Assembly: GCA_963677605.2 (NCBI GenBank)
Contig: CAXXDX010000006.1
Location: 806,001 to 870,000, forward strand
Length of the DNA stretch: 64,000 bases
Origin: JAGLOK01 sp963677605
GTDB taxonomy: Bacteria > Bacillota > Clostridia > Christensenellales > UMGS416
Reading direction: 5' to 3'
Shown here: positions 36,210-44,264 of the stretch, one piece after another
Position numbering within the stretch: position 1 is the stretch's first letter
Layout of the letters: each line of letters starts with the position of its first letter
The notes under the pieces: model-generated
Database searches by the model: none
Told to the model about the DNA's origin: nothing
The model's input: only the letters and a program-made list of their open reading frames with translations
Position numbers and translations under genes: made by a program

Positions 36210-37094
36210 TTGAAGAAGTTTGGCGTAATACTAAATTATTTCAGAACCAAATCTAATATAAGCATGGCAACGCTTGCTCAAGATATATGTTCAAAACATT
36301 ATATCTATTTAATAGAGCACGAACAAAGGACTCCGTCTATAAGAATGATAGACGATTTATCAGCCAGGCTTAATTTTGACTGGCGCGAATATGTTGACTT
36401 TGCAGACAACCCTTCACCTATTGACGCTAAAAACCTTATGGATAAATTCAAAGAATTCTCAAAAAACTATGACTATGAGGGTTTGTTTATGCTTCTGGAG
36501 AGTTTGCCAGAAGAGCAATGGCTAAAAAGCTATCCTATGGATCTTGAAATAATACTGCAAAAAACAAAAATATATATTTACTATAATAAGAATACTCATT
36601 TATATGATGATAATATCAAAGTATTTAAAAATGAAGTAGAAACTCTATTATCAGATACTGATTACTCAATGTTATCTCTATTAAACTTAAGATTCCTTCA
36701 CCTTTATTCTGTTTTGCTTATAAAAGAAGGCAACATAGAAGGTGCCTATGAATTGATGAAAAAATTATATGCGTCAGTTCAGGCAAAAGCAAATATTGCA
36801 AGACATTATAAAATATATATAGATATATCTCACGGATTAATCAAATGCTATGCCATTAAGAAAAATTATAAAATGATGAACAGCTTAGCCATCAAGCTGC
36901 TTAGCTATCAGGAAGATAAATGCTTGCTGTCAGAGGTTCCTAAAACACTTATGCTAATCGGGGATTCATATAAATATATAGGGAAAAAAACACTTGCATA
37001 CAGGTTTTATAAAAGGTCCGCCACAGTAAGCAAGATAATTAAAAACAGTTTCCTTCTTGAAAAAACAGAGAAAAAAATACAAGAACTCTATTAG
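36210..37094 (+). CDS. XRE-type HTH regulator with TPR-like helical domain
   Basis: 294 residues, TTG start with AGG 9 bp upstream. An N-terminal helix-turn-helix (about 1-60, FGVILNYFRTKSNISMATLAQDIC ... YLIEHEQRTPS) is followed by about 220 residues of all-helical, TPR-like repeats (ARHYKIYIDISHGLIKCYAIKKNYKMMNSLA; GDSYKYIGKKTLAYRFYKRSA). This layout is that of the peptide-sensing RRNPP group (Rgg/PlcR-like). No small secreted peptide gene was recognised beside it. It is monocistronic and converges on the epimerase gene, so its targets may lie elsewhere. Confidence 0.8.
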   Translation: MKKFGVILNYFRTKSNISMATLAQDICSKHYIYLIEHEQRTPSIRMIDDLSARLNFDWREYVDFADNPSPIDAKNLMDKFKEFSKNYDYEGLFMLLESLPEEQWLKSYPMDLEIILQKTKIYIYYNKNTHLYDDNIKVFKNEVETLLSDTDYSMLSLLNLRFLHLYSVLLIKEGNIEGAYELMKKLYASVQAKANIARHYKIYIDISHGLIKCYAIKKNYKMMNSLAIKLLSYQEDKCLLSEVPKTLMLIGDSYKYIGKKTLAYRFYKRSATVSKIIKNSFLLEKTEKKIQELY

Positions 37095-37103
37095 TCAAAA
37101 AAT

Positions 37104-37138
37104 AAAAACCTACCGTTATAAACAAACAGTAGATTTTT
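37104..37138 (-). terminator. terminator between convergent genes, better in the minus direction
   Basis: 14 bp arms with a 7 nt loop, A-rich on one side and T-rich on the other. In minus-strand RNA two positions are G-U and all pair; on the plus strand they are C-A mismatches. It is followed by TTTTTATTTTTT on the minus strand and ends the epimerase-GH95 unit. Confidence 0.75.
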
Positions 37139-37163
37139 ATGCAATAACAACACAAATCGGTTG

Positions 37164-37928
37164 TTAAATAATTGTTTTTAAAAACTGCAATGACTTTATA
37201 GCATCAGCCTCAAAATCATCCGATCTTCCTTCTATGCTAATCCCTCCGCTGTAATCGATTTTTTTAAGCATAGAGATAAACTCATCATATATATCCTCAT
37301 TCGCTTCAAAAGGAAAGTATCTGCCACTGCTGTTTGCAATGTGGATATGTCTTATTACTGTTCCCGCTTTTTCTACTTCACCCATGCTTTCGTTTTCTTT
37401 TCTCATGTGATAAAAGTCAGCCAATAGCTTAATGTTTTTATGATTTACTTCTTTTACAAGCTCATATCCTTCTGCCACACTGTTTATAATATTTGTTTCC
37501 CCCCTATTAAGAGGTTCGATAACAATGGTTATTCCATATTTCTGTGCAACATCTCCGACTATTTTTGATGTTTTTACCAGCTGCGAAAAAGCTTCATCTT
37601 TACTCCATCCATCGGGACACTTTCTTGCTGCACCGCTTCCAAAAACTACAACTTCTGCCCCAAGTTTACTGATCCTATCAAAAGCATTCTCTATATATTC
37701 TTCAATAGTTTTATAATCTACATTAGGACCAACAACGGAAATGTCTCCTGGGAAAAGCACGTTAAAAGCTTTACATGATATCTTTGACGAACTGACCGAT
37801 TTTAAAACACGGTCAAACTCTTCATCCATAAGTTTTGCAATTTCCACAACAGCGCACTCAATATAATCAAATCCCAGACTTTCTACTTTGGATATATTAT
37901 TAATAGATGTACAAATACCAATTTTCAT
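37164..37928 (-). CDS. sugar isomerase/epimerase (xylose-isomerase-like TIM barrel) 1
   Basis: 254-residue AP-endonuclease-2/xylose-isomerase-like barrel. The four metal ligands expected of ketose 3-epimerases are visible: Glu in VIEPLNRGETN, Asp in LLADFYHM, His in RHIHIANS and Glu in SIEGR. The closest described activities are D-tagatose/psicose 3-epimerase-type, but substrates vary greatly. It is encoded 21 bp behind GH95, so it may act on the sugar released there (L-fucose or L-galactose); this is inference. Confidence 0.8.
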   Translation of the reverse strand: MKIGICTSINNISKVESLGFDYIECAVVEIAKLMDEEFDRVLKSVSSSKISCKAFNVLFPGDISVVGPNVDYKTIEEYIENAFDRISKLGAEVVVFGSGAARKCPDGWSKDEAFSQLVKTSKIVGDVAQKYGITIVIEPLNRGETNIINSVAEGYELVKEVNHKNIKLLADFYHMRKENESMGEVEKAGTVIRHIHIANSSGRYFPFEANEDIYDEFISMLKKIDYSGGISIEGRSDDFEADAIKSLQFLKTII

Positions 37929-37949
37929 ATGTTTCTCCTTTAGTTTTTG

Positions 37950-40289
37950 TTATGATATTCTAATTTTTTCTCCAGCTTTTAACGTAACTTCATATAATGA
38001 GCCATTAATATGCTTTAACTCATTATTAGAACTGCTGTATTCTCTTGTATCGTTTATCCTAATAACCGCTCTTGAATCTGTATCTGCAGTAATATTCGCT
38101 GACGTAAGCTTCCCGCAATCAAATTCAACATCTATGGTATACCCTCCTCTTGCACGAAGGCCATATGCTTTTCCTCTTCCCCATGATTTCGAAACAGCGG
38201 GTAAAAGATTAATTTCGTCATTATGACTTTGTAAAATTGCCTCTGCAATTCCTGCTGCCCCGCCGAAGTTTCCGTCTATCTGAAAGGGAGGATGCGCATC
38301 GAAAAGATTTGGATAGCTGGACACAGCAAACAGGGCATGTACATTTTCATCCACTTTTTCACCATCCTGCAATCTTGCCCAAAGGTTTATAACCCAGGCA
38401 CGGCTCCAACCTGTTGCTCCGCCGCCATTTAAAAGCCTGTATTCTAAGGACGCTCTTGCAGCCTCAAACAGCTGAGGGGTTTTATATGAAATAGAATAGT
38501 CAGGATGAAGCGCAAAAAGATGAGACATGTGCCTATGGCCTTTTTCTTTTTCTTCTTCCTCTTTCTCCCACTCCATTATTCTTCCGTCTGATGCGATTTT
38601 AGGCAGCGGAAGCATTGGTAAAACCTCTTCTATCTGTTTTACAATATCATTTTCTGTAAAAGCCAGTACTTTTGAAGCTTTGATTACTTGTGTAAAAAGC
38701 ATTCTTGCTATCTGGAAATCAGAAGCAGCCGACTTACAAAGTGCCGTAACTTGTCCGTCTTTCGCTATAAAACTATTTTCCGGTGACATAGAAGGATTTA
38801 GTTCTGCCTGACCATCCTCATTTATCGTCATATAATCAAGAATAAACTGAGCTGCTTCAAGCATGGTGTTAAACTTATCTTTAAGGAAATCAATATCTCC
38901 TGTAAATAGATAATGCTCAAAAATATGAGTTGCCATCCATGCAGCTCCGAACGGCCATACAGATGCTGTAAGACATGCATCCTGTGGTGCAGTATCCCCC
39001 CAAATATCGGTATTATGGTGTGCACAAAAACCTCCGCATCCGTACATACGCTTCGCAGTATCTCTTCCGTTTTCACGCATTCTTTCAAGCAAATCAAAAA
39101 ACGGCAGCGCACATTCACTCAAGTTCATAATATCAGTTGGCCAATAGTTCATTTCTGCATTTATGTTTATTGTATACTTACTGTCCCAGGGCGGTCTCAT
39201 AAGGTCGTTCCATATTCCCTGCAGGTTTGCAGGAAGACTTCCTTGTCTGCTTGATGCAAGGGTTAAATATTTGCCATATTCGTAATACAGTCCCACAAGA
39301 TTCGGATCACATCCGCCATCTTCCACATTTTTTAAGCGCTCATCTGTAGGAAGCAAAGAACTGTTTTGTATATCCTCAATCTCTACAGCAGAGCGGCTAA
39401 ACATTGTGCCATAATCATTTAAATGGTTTTCATATAGTTCATCAAAGTTTAAAAGTGAAACTTCGTCAATTCTCGATATACAGCTCTTTATTGGATCTTT
39501 TACTCTGAATGACGTGTCTGCAACCAGCCTGAATGTAACTTCATCAGCACCTTCTACAACAGTATACTGTCCTTGTGTAGTTAGTATGCCTCCTTTATTT
39601 TCTGTCCGCATGAACGACGCAAACTCTACTCCGTCTTTTCCGCACTGACCATTCATCATCAGTGTGCTATCGTCGTGTTTGCCAGTGTTATCAATGTATC
39701 GCGATCTTTCCCGGCTTATCTGTGTCCAAACGTAAATGCTGCCCGGTTTATCTGTTTTTACATTTACAACAAGTACATTATCAGGGTATGATACAAATGA
39801 TGTTCTTATATAATTAATTCCATTCACTTGGTATGAAACAATAACGGATGCTGTTTCTAAATCCAATGTGCGGGTGTAGTTCTCATAAGTTCCTACAGTG
39901 TAATCCCGTTTTCTATGCATAACAGAATGGTTTGCCCATTTGCCGACGTTAAACGTTCCGCTTGTATCAGGATATCCGAAAGTTAAAAATATATCCCCCA
40001 ACGGTTCATAATGGCACTGACTTTCAGGAACGGCTACCATTGCTAATGCTGATAGCTTGTTGGCTTCATCATATTTTTCTTCTTTTATAAGTGTTCGGAG
40101 CTTCTCAAGATTTGTAAAAGCATCAGGATTGTGTCTTTCTTTATGCTTTCCGTACCATATGCTGTCCTCATTAAGTGCAAGCGTTTCATGGTGTACCCCG
40201 CCATATACCATTGCACCAAGCCTGCCATTCCCCAAAGGAAGCGCTTCTGTCCACTCTTTTGCCGGAGATTTGTACCATAGTTTTTTCAT
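37950..40289 (-). CDS. GH95 family alpha-L-fucosidase/alpha-L-galactosidase 2
   Basis: 779 residues with the complete GH95 set. KEWTEALPLGNGRLGAMVYGG opens the beta domain. NINAEMNYWP (about 375) carries the catalytic asparagines, then SPENSF (about 504), GHRHMSHLFALHPDY (about 587) and the canonical IDGNFGGAAGIAEAILQSH (about 673). No leader is seen. It sits downstream of the second CUT1 importer, from which a strong terminator separates it, and is followed by an epimerase. Some GH95 members prefer L-galactose, the C6-hydroxylated analogue of L-fucose, so specificity is open. Confidence 0.93.
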   Translation of the reverse strand: MKKLWYKSPAKEWTEALPLGNGRLGAMVYGGVHHETLALNEDSIWYGKHKERHNPDAFTNLEKLRTLIKEEKYDEANKLSALAMVAVPESQCHYEPLGDIFLTFGYPDTSGTFNVGKWANHSVMHRKRDYTVGTYENYTRTLDLETASVIVSYQVNGINYIRTSFVSYPDNVLVVNVKTDKPGSIYVWTQISRERSRYIDNTGKHDDSTLMMNGQCGKDGVEFASFMRTENKGGILTTQGQYTVVEGADEVTFRLVADTSFRVKDPIKSCISRIDEVSLLNFDELYENHLNDYGTMFSRSAVEIEDIQNSSLLPTDERLKNVEDGGCDPNLVGLYYEYGKYLTLASSRQGSLPANLQGIWNDLMRPPWDSKYTININAEMNYWPTDIMNLSECALPFFDLLERMRENGRDTAKRMYGCGGFCAHHNTDIWGDTAPQDACLTASVWPFGAAWMATHIFEHYLFTGDIDFLKDKFNTMLEAAQFILDYMTINEDGQAELNPSMSPENSFIAKDGQVTALCKSAASDFQIARMLFTQVIKASKVLAFTENDIVKQIEEVLPMLPLPKIASDGRIMEWEKEEEEKEKGHRHMSHLFALHPDYSISYKTPQLFEAARASLEYRLLNGGGATGWSRAWVINLWARLQDGEKVDENVHALFAVSSYPNLFDAHPPFQIDGNFGGAAGIAEAILQSHNDEINLLPAVSKSWGRGKAYGLRARGGYTIDVEFDCGKLTSANITADTDSRAVIRINDTREYSSSNNELKHINGSLYEVTLKAGEKIRIS

Positions 40290-40360
40290 GGAATACCTCG
40301 AAAATTAAATTGTATAGTGTTCTTTTTTAATCAAATGAAATTTGTTGTTCTCACTTGATT

Positions 40361-40410
40361 AAAAAAAAAGAATGTAGGACAAAGGAATTATTCCAATGTC
40401 CCCATTCTTT
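40361..40410 (-). terminator. terminator of the second importer operon
   Basis: On the minus strand AAAGAATG pairs with CATTCTTT outside an interrupted inner stem (GACA..GGAATAATTCC..TGTC), followed by a run of nine T's. It lies 13 bp after the binding protein stop. Confidence 0.85.
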
Positions 40411-40422
40411 ATTTTGTTTTAA

Positions 40423-42060
40423 TTAGTTTCCTGCAGCTGCTTTGAATTCTGCAATGATTGTCTGATATGCATTAGTTGAAACTATGCTGTCTACATATGC
40501 ATTCCAATCGTCAAGTGTGATCTGTCCCATAACATATTTTGCACACATGTCATTTACGTCTGCTGTCAAGATTCCCCAGTCGCTTGTATAGGTAGGTGAC
40601 TGAAGGTTAAGTGTTGCAAGGCCAAGATCCATCTCTGCGGCTGCTGCCTCAGTTGCATCTTTGAGCTCCCAAGCGCGTGCGATAGCTTCGTCGCTTGATG
40701 GAGATGTTCTTTCGATGAATTTCTCAGTTACTTTGTCAGCGTTCTGTGCAAGGAGAACCTGTGTCCAACCGCCAACATAGCCTTCTGTTCTTGCTGTGCT
40801 GTGAGAGTCGTCTCTTACTCTTACGTCGTCTTCCCATCTGAAGTGAATGTCTTCAACACCAAATTTGAGGTAATTCATGTACTCTTCGCCAGTTGCGCAG
40901 ATAACTTCTAAAATTTTGTTAATCTTTGCATCTGAGCATTTAGCACTGATAGCTCTTGCCGGTGAGAAACCATAAGCTTCAACGTTAGTAAGATAGCCTT
41001 TTGGTCCTTCTACAGGAAGTAAGCACCATGCTTCATAAGTGTCAGGAAGAGATTTGTCGAATATTTTGTTTGATACCAAGTCCGCTGACTGGTTCCAGTT
41101 GTACCACTGTCTTATGCAAGCAACAGATTTGCCTGACTGCCATTTTGAGTTATCACCCTGGTTAAGTATGAATTCAGGATCAATTGCGCCTGCATCATAA
41201 AGGTCTTTCATGAAGTCGAGGAAGTCAGAATATCCGTCTGCGAAAGGCTGATATACGAACTCGCCAGCATCATCAATTCCCCATTCCATCATTCCTGTGT
41301 AAGCTACAGCTATCGGGAATACTTTAAGGTCCATGAAGTTAGGTGTTGAGAAATCAAGTGCATAGAGGCCTGAAGCTTCTGACAAACCAAGCAAGAAATC
41401 TTTAAGTTCATCAACAGTTGTCGGCTCTTCTGTGAAACCATACTCTGTCATAAGGTCGCGTCTAATATTTACAGCACCAACTGCAACTTCTGTTGTTGCA
41501 CCGGGCAGTATATATGTTCCGCCGTTATATACGCAGTTGCCCCAGATTGTATCTGACCATGTGCTGAGAATCTCATTTCCTTCTACAAATCCGCCATCGA
41601 AAAGATACGGTGCTAAGTCAGCGATTATGCCAGCATCAATAGCCTGTGTAAGAGCTGGGAAATAGTAAGAACCATCTTGTGGTCTAAGCTGAACAACATC
41701 TGGAATGTTGTCTGCTGCAAGCAAAGTGTTAAGTTTTGTGTTGTAATCCTGGTATGATACCCAATCAACATCAAACAATACGCCGAAATATTCTTCCCAG
41801 AATAATTCCATTTCGCTGTCCTGGATTGGGCCGCCGCCCCAGTTTACGCCCATGAAAGAAATTCTGTCAATAACTTCTTCTTCAACAGGTTCTTCCACAA
41901 CTTCTTCTTTTGCTTCTTCAGTTGCTTCTTCTTTTACTTCCTCTGAAACTTCTGGAGCTGAAGTCTCTTCAGGAGCTGCTTCTTTTGTGCAGCCTGCGAA
42001 TATAGCGCCAACCATTACTAACGCTAAAACACAAACTAATAGTCTTTTAGATAGATTCAT
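40423..42060 (-). CDS. sugar-binding lipoprotein of the second CUT1 importer
   Basis: 545-residue solute-binding protein. The signal peptide MNLSKRLLVCVLALVMVGAIFAGC ends in lipobox FAGC (Cys24), then a strongly acidic linker (about 28-65). The ligand domain is of the large LplA/YtcQ-like class. It is the last gene of the operon permease-permease-binding protein, the order typical of LplB-LplC-LplA systems. A LacI-type operator array in the promoter links it to the catabolic operon at 44265-57137. Likely ligand: a galactose- or fucose-containing oligosaccharide (inference). Confidence 0.92.
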   Translation of the reverse strand: MNLSKRLLVCVLALVMVGAIFAGCTKEAAPEETSAPEVSEEVKEEATEEAKEEVVEEPVEEEVIDRISFMGVNWGGGPIQDSEMELFWEEYFGVLFDVDWVSYQDYNTKLNTLLAADNIPDVVQLRPQDGSYYFPALTQAIDAGIIADLAPYLFDGGFVEGNEILSTWSDTIWGNCVYNGGTYILPGATTEVAVGAVNIRRDLMTEYGFTEEPTTVDELKDFLLGLSEASGLYALDFSTPNFMDLKVFPIAVAYTGMMEWGIDDAGEFVYQPFADGYSDFLDFMKDLYDAGAIDPEFILNQGDNSKWQSGKSVACIRQWYNWNQSADLVSNKIFDKSLPDTYEAWCLLPVEGPKGYLTNVEAYGFSPARAISAKCSDAKINKILEVICATGEEYMNYLKFGVEDIHFRWEDDVRVRDDSHSTARTEGYVGGWTQVLLAQNADKVTEKFIERTSPSSDEAIARAWELKDATEAAAAEMDLGLATLNLQSPTYTSDWGILTADVNDMCAKYVMGQITLDDWNAYVDSIVSTNAYQTIIAEFKAAAGN

Positions 42061-42088
42061 TATTCTTCCTCCTAATGTATTGTTAAAA

Positions 42089-42105
42089 TTCAGGGCTAAC
42101 CTGAA
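42089..42105 (-). other. small intercistronic hairpin before the binding-protein gene
   Basis: TTCAGG / CCTGAA stem with a 5 nt loop and TTTTAA after it on the minus strand. It may tune expression between the permease and binding protein genes. Confidence 0.4.
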
Positions 42106-42117
42106 ACTTTATACTAA

Positions 42118-43011
42118 TTAACCTTTAACCGATCCCACCATAACACCTTTAGCAAAGTGTTTTTGTAAGAATGGGTATACACATAGTACTGGTATAATTG
42201 AAATTATGATTGCGGTCATTTTTCCTACTTCTTCCGGAACAAGCTTTGCCTCTTCAATAGACAAGTCAACAAAGTCTGCATAATCCGCAGCAAGTACTAT
42301 CTTCTGCAAGAATACCTGAAGAGGTAATTTATCAGTAGATGTTATATATAAAACAGCTGAGAAATATGCATTCCAGTAAGACACCATAGCAAACAATGTA
42401 AATGTAGCTATCATTGCCTTTGAAAGCGGTATAACTATTTGCAAAAATATTCTTCCGGGAGAACATCCGTCAATAATCGCTGCTTCTTCAAGTTCCTCCG
42501 GAAGGCTCTGGAAGAATGTTTTCATAATCATTACAGTCCAAGCCCCGCATGCAAACGGGAGTATGCATGCAAACCAGGAATCCAGCAAGCCAAGCTTGAA
42601 TATATTTATATATCCGGGGATAATACCCGCCGAAAACAACATCGTGAACATAACGAATTTATTCAAAAATCCTCTGAAAGGAAGTGTTTTTCTAGAGAGC
42701 ATATATCCTACCCCTGCGCTTGTAAAAACATTTATCGGTGTTCCTACAATCGTTATAAACAGTGAAGATTTCAATGCATTGAAAAATCCCGGACCTCTAA
42801 GGATATATAAGTAACCTTGAATTGACCATTTTTCCGGCCATAAAATAAACTTACCTGCTTCATAAACAGATTCATCTGTAAATGAAACCATTATGATATA
42901 TATGAAAGGTAAAATCATAGTCGAAGCCAGCAAAAACAATAATGTGTTAAGCACGCTTTGTCCTAAAAATGTTTTAACCTTTGCACTTTGTTTCCATTTA
43001 GCAATTTTCAT
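42118..43011 (-). CDS. CUT1 ABC permease, LplC/YtcP-like
   Basis: 297-residue membrane permease with six predicted helices. The EAA loop is ELEEAAIIDGCSPGRIFLQIVIPL (about 188-211), and the tail VYPFLQKHFAKGVMVGSVKG is a hallmark of this subfamily. It forms the channel together with the permease encoded 14 bp upstream. The ATPase is not encoded here. Confidence 0.93.
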   Translation of the reverse strand: MKIAKWKQSAKVKTFLGQSVLNTLLFLLASTMILPFIYIIMVSFTDESVYEAGKFILWPEKWSIQGYLYILRGPGFFNALKSSLFITIVGTPINVFTSAGVGYMLSRKTLPFRGFLNKFVMFTMLFSAGIIPGYINIFKLGLLDSWFACILPFACGAWTVMIMKTFFQSLPEELEEAAIIDGCSPGRIFLQIVIPLSKAMIATFTLFAMVSYWNAYFSAVLYITSTDKLPLQVFLQKIVLAADYADFVDLSIEEAKLVPEEVGKMTAIIISIIPVLCVYPFLQKHFAKGVMVGSVKG

Positions 43012-43025
43012 TATTTGTATCTCCC

Positions 43026-43964
43026 CTACATTACGCCTTCAAAGCCTTTGCGCGACACTATAAAGTTAGCAGTCAAAACCAATATTGTACTTACAACCGA
43101 TTTAAACATACCAATTGCAGTAGTATAACTGTATTGTGTGCCACCGGAAGCAATACCGTTTCGATAGATATAAAGTTCAAAAACTTCTGTAACTTCACGG
43201 TTCATAGCATTTGATAATAAGAAAAGCTGTTCAAAATCAACGCTTATTATTCTTCCCATTTTTAATACAAGCATAACCGCAATTGTAGGCATGATGCACG
43301 GAAGAGTAATGTTCATCATTTGTCTGAATTTGTTTGCTCCATCTATTGTGGCAGCTTCGTAAAGCTGCGGATCAATTCCTGTAATAGCAGCCATATATAC
43401 TATTGAACTCCATCCAATACCTTTCCAAACAGATTGGATAATAACTATTGGGTATGCCCAATGAGTGTCAAAGAGGTACGCTGTAGGATCATTGCCTGCA
43501 GCAACAGCAATTTTATTAAATAGTCCCTGTTCTCTTGATAAGAGCAAGAATGTTAAACTTGCTATAATAACCCAAGATAAAAAGTGAGGAAGATAAACAA
43601 TAGTCTGAATAGTCTTCTTGTAAGCAGCGCTTCTTACCTCATTTAACAATATAGCAAGAAGTATAGGCGCCGGAAAAGTTAATAATTGAAGCATACTGAT
43701 CGAAAGAGTGTTTCTAAGCATAAGATAAAATTTCTGTTCGCTAAACAATCTTTGGAAATGCTTAAGCCCTACCCACTCACTACCTGAAATCCCGAGGTAA
43801 GGATTATAGTTCTGAAAAGCCATTAAAAGTTTTGTCATTGGTATATAGTTGAAAATAACCAACAGCGCTATTCCGGGTAATCCTACAAAGTAGAAAAACC
43901 TATGTTGGTTGATTTTGTATAACAGACCCTTTTTTTTACTACTTGCTCCCATATACTTCTCCAT
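43026..43964 (-). CDS. CUT1 ABC permease, LplB/YtcP-partner
   Basis: 312-residue membrane permease. The EAA loop is QLYEAATIDGANKFRQMMNITLPCI (about 210-234). FYFVGLPGIALLVIFNYIPM marks the first helix, and SRKGFEGVM is the end expected for LplB-like proteins. First gene of its operon. Its 5' leader of about 145 bases contains the repressor array. Confidence 0.93.
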   Translation of the reverse strand: MEKYMGASSKKKGLLYKINQHRFFYFVGLPGIALLVIFNYIPMTKLLMAFQNYNPYLGISGSEWVGLKHFQRLFSEQKFYLMLRNTLSISMLQLLTFPAPILLAILLNEVRSAAYKKTIQTIVYLPHFLSWVIIASLTFLLLSREQGLFNKIAVAAGNDPTAYLFDTHWAYPIVIIQSVWKGIGWSSIVYMAAITGIDPQLYEAATIDGANKFRQMMNITLPCIMPTIAVMLVLKMGRIISVDFEQLFLLSNAMNREVTEVFELYIYRNGIASGGTQYSYTTAIGMFKSVVSTILVLTANFIVSRKGFEGVM

Positions 43965-44038
43965 ATATTATTATCGACTTCTTTTAAACCACGTCAGTTT
44001 GTGTAATTTATCAGTCCAAAATGTATTTCCAACTAAAA

Positions 44039-44052
44039 ACGTAACGTTTCGT
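44039..44052. promoter_or_regulatory. LacI-type operator A
   Basis: ACGTAACGTTTCGT, one base away from the perfect palindrome at 57163-57176. Confidence 0.75.
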
Positions 44053-44064
44053 TTTATTTCGATT

Positions 44065-44078
44065 TTTTAACGTTACGC
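44065..44078. promoter_or_regulatory. LacI-type half operator B
   Basis: TTTTAACGTTACGC: only the right half matches the repeat. Centre lies 26 bp from A and 19 bp from C. Confidence 0.45.
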
Positions 44079-44083
44079 ATAAA

Positions 44084-44097
44084 ACGTAACGTTTCGT
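44084..44097. promoter_or_regulatory. LacI-type operator C
   Basis: ACGTAACGTTTCGT, identical to operator A over all 14 bases and sharing flanks (AAA before, TTT after). Centre 45 bp from A. Confidence 0.75.
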
Positions 44098-44116
44098 TTT
44101 CTATATCATACGAAAA

Positions 44117-44145
44117 AGTATAATATATTTTAGTATAATTGTCAA
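44117..44145 (-). promoter_or_regulatory. promoter of the second importer operon
   Basis: On the minus strand TTGACA (44140-44145), 17 bp, TATACT (44117-44122). Start point near 44110. The operators lie about 13 to 72 bases downstream, so repression would block initiation or early elongation. Confidence 0.8.
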
Positions 44146-44264
44146 TAAACTATTAAAGCGAAAATATAAAGTTTTTTTATATAACTTCCTAATTTCCGTC
44201 CATATTAATATAACATGCATACATCTTTTTTGTATGCAAATTCATATTGTTACATAATTGTTTT

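Larger units (their letters stand above)
43965..44264. other. 300 bp control region of the second importer
   Basis: No gene. It contains a near-consensus promoter (44117-44145), a three-part operator array (44039-44097) and, towards the GH42 stop, a TGCATAC/GTATGCA hairpin (44216-44238) without a proper T tract. No clear terminator ends the long upstream operon, so some read-through into the importer is possible. Confidence 0.7.

Noticed and set aside
44216..44238. TGCATAC/GTATGCA hairpin as terminator of the long catabolic operon
   Set aside because: The loop is T-rich but no T tract follows on the minus strand; at best a weak structure.
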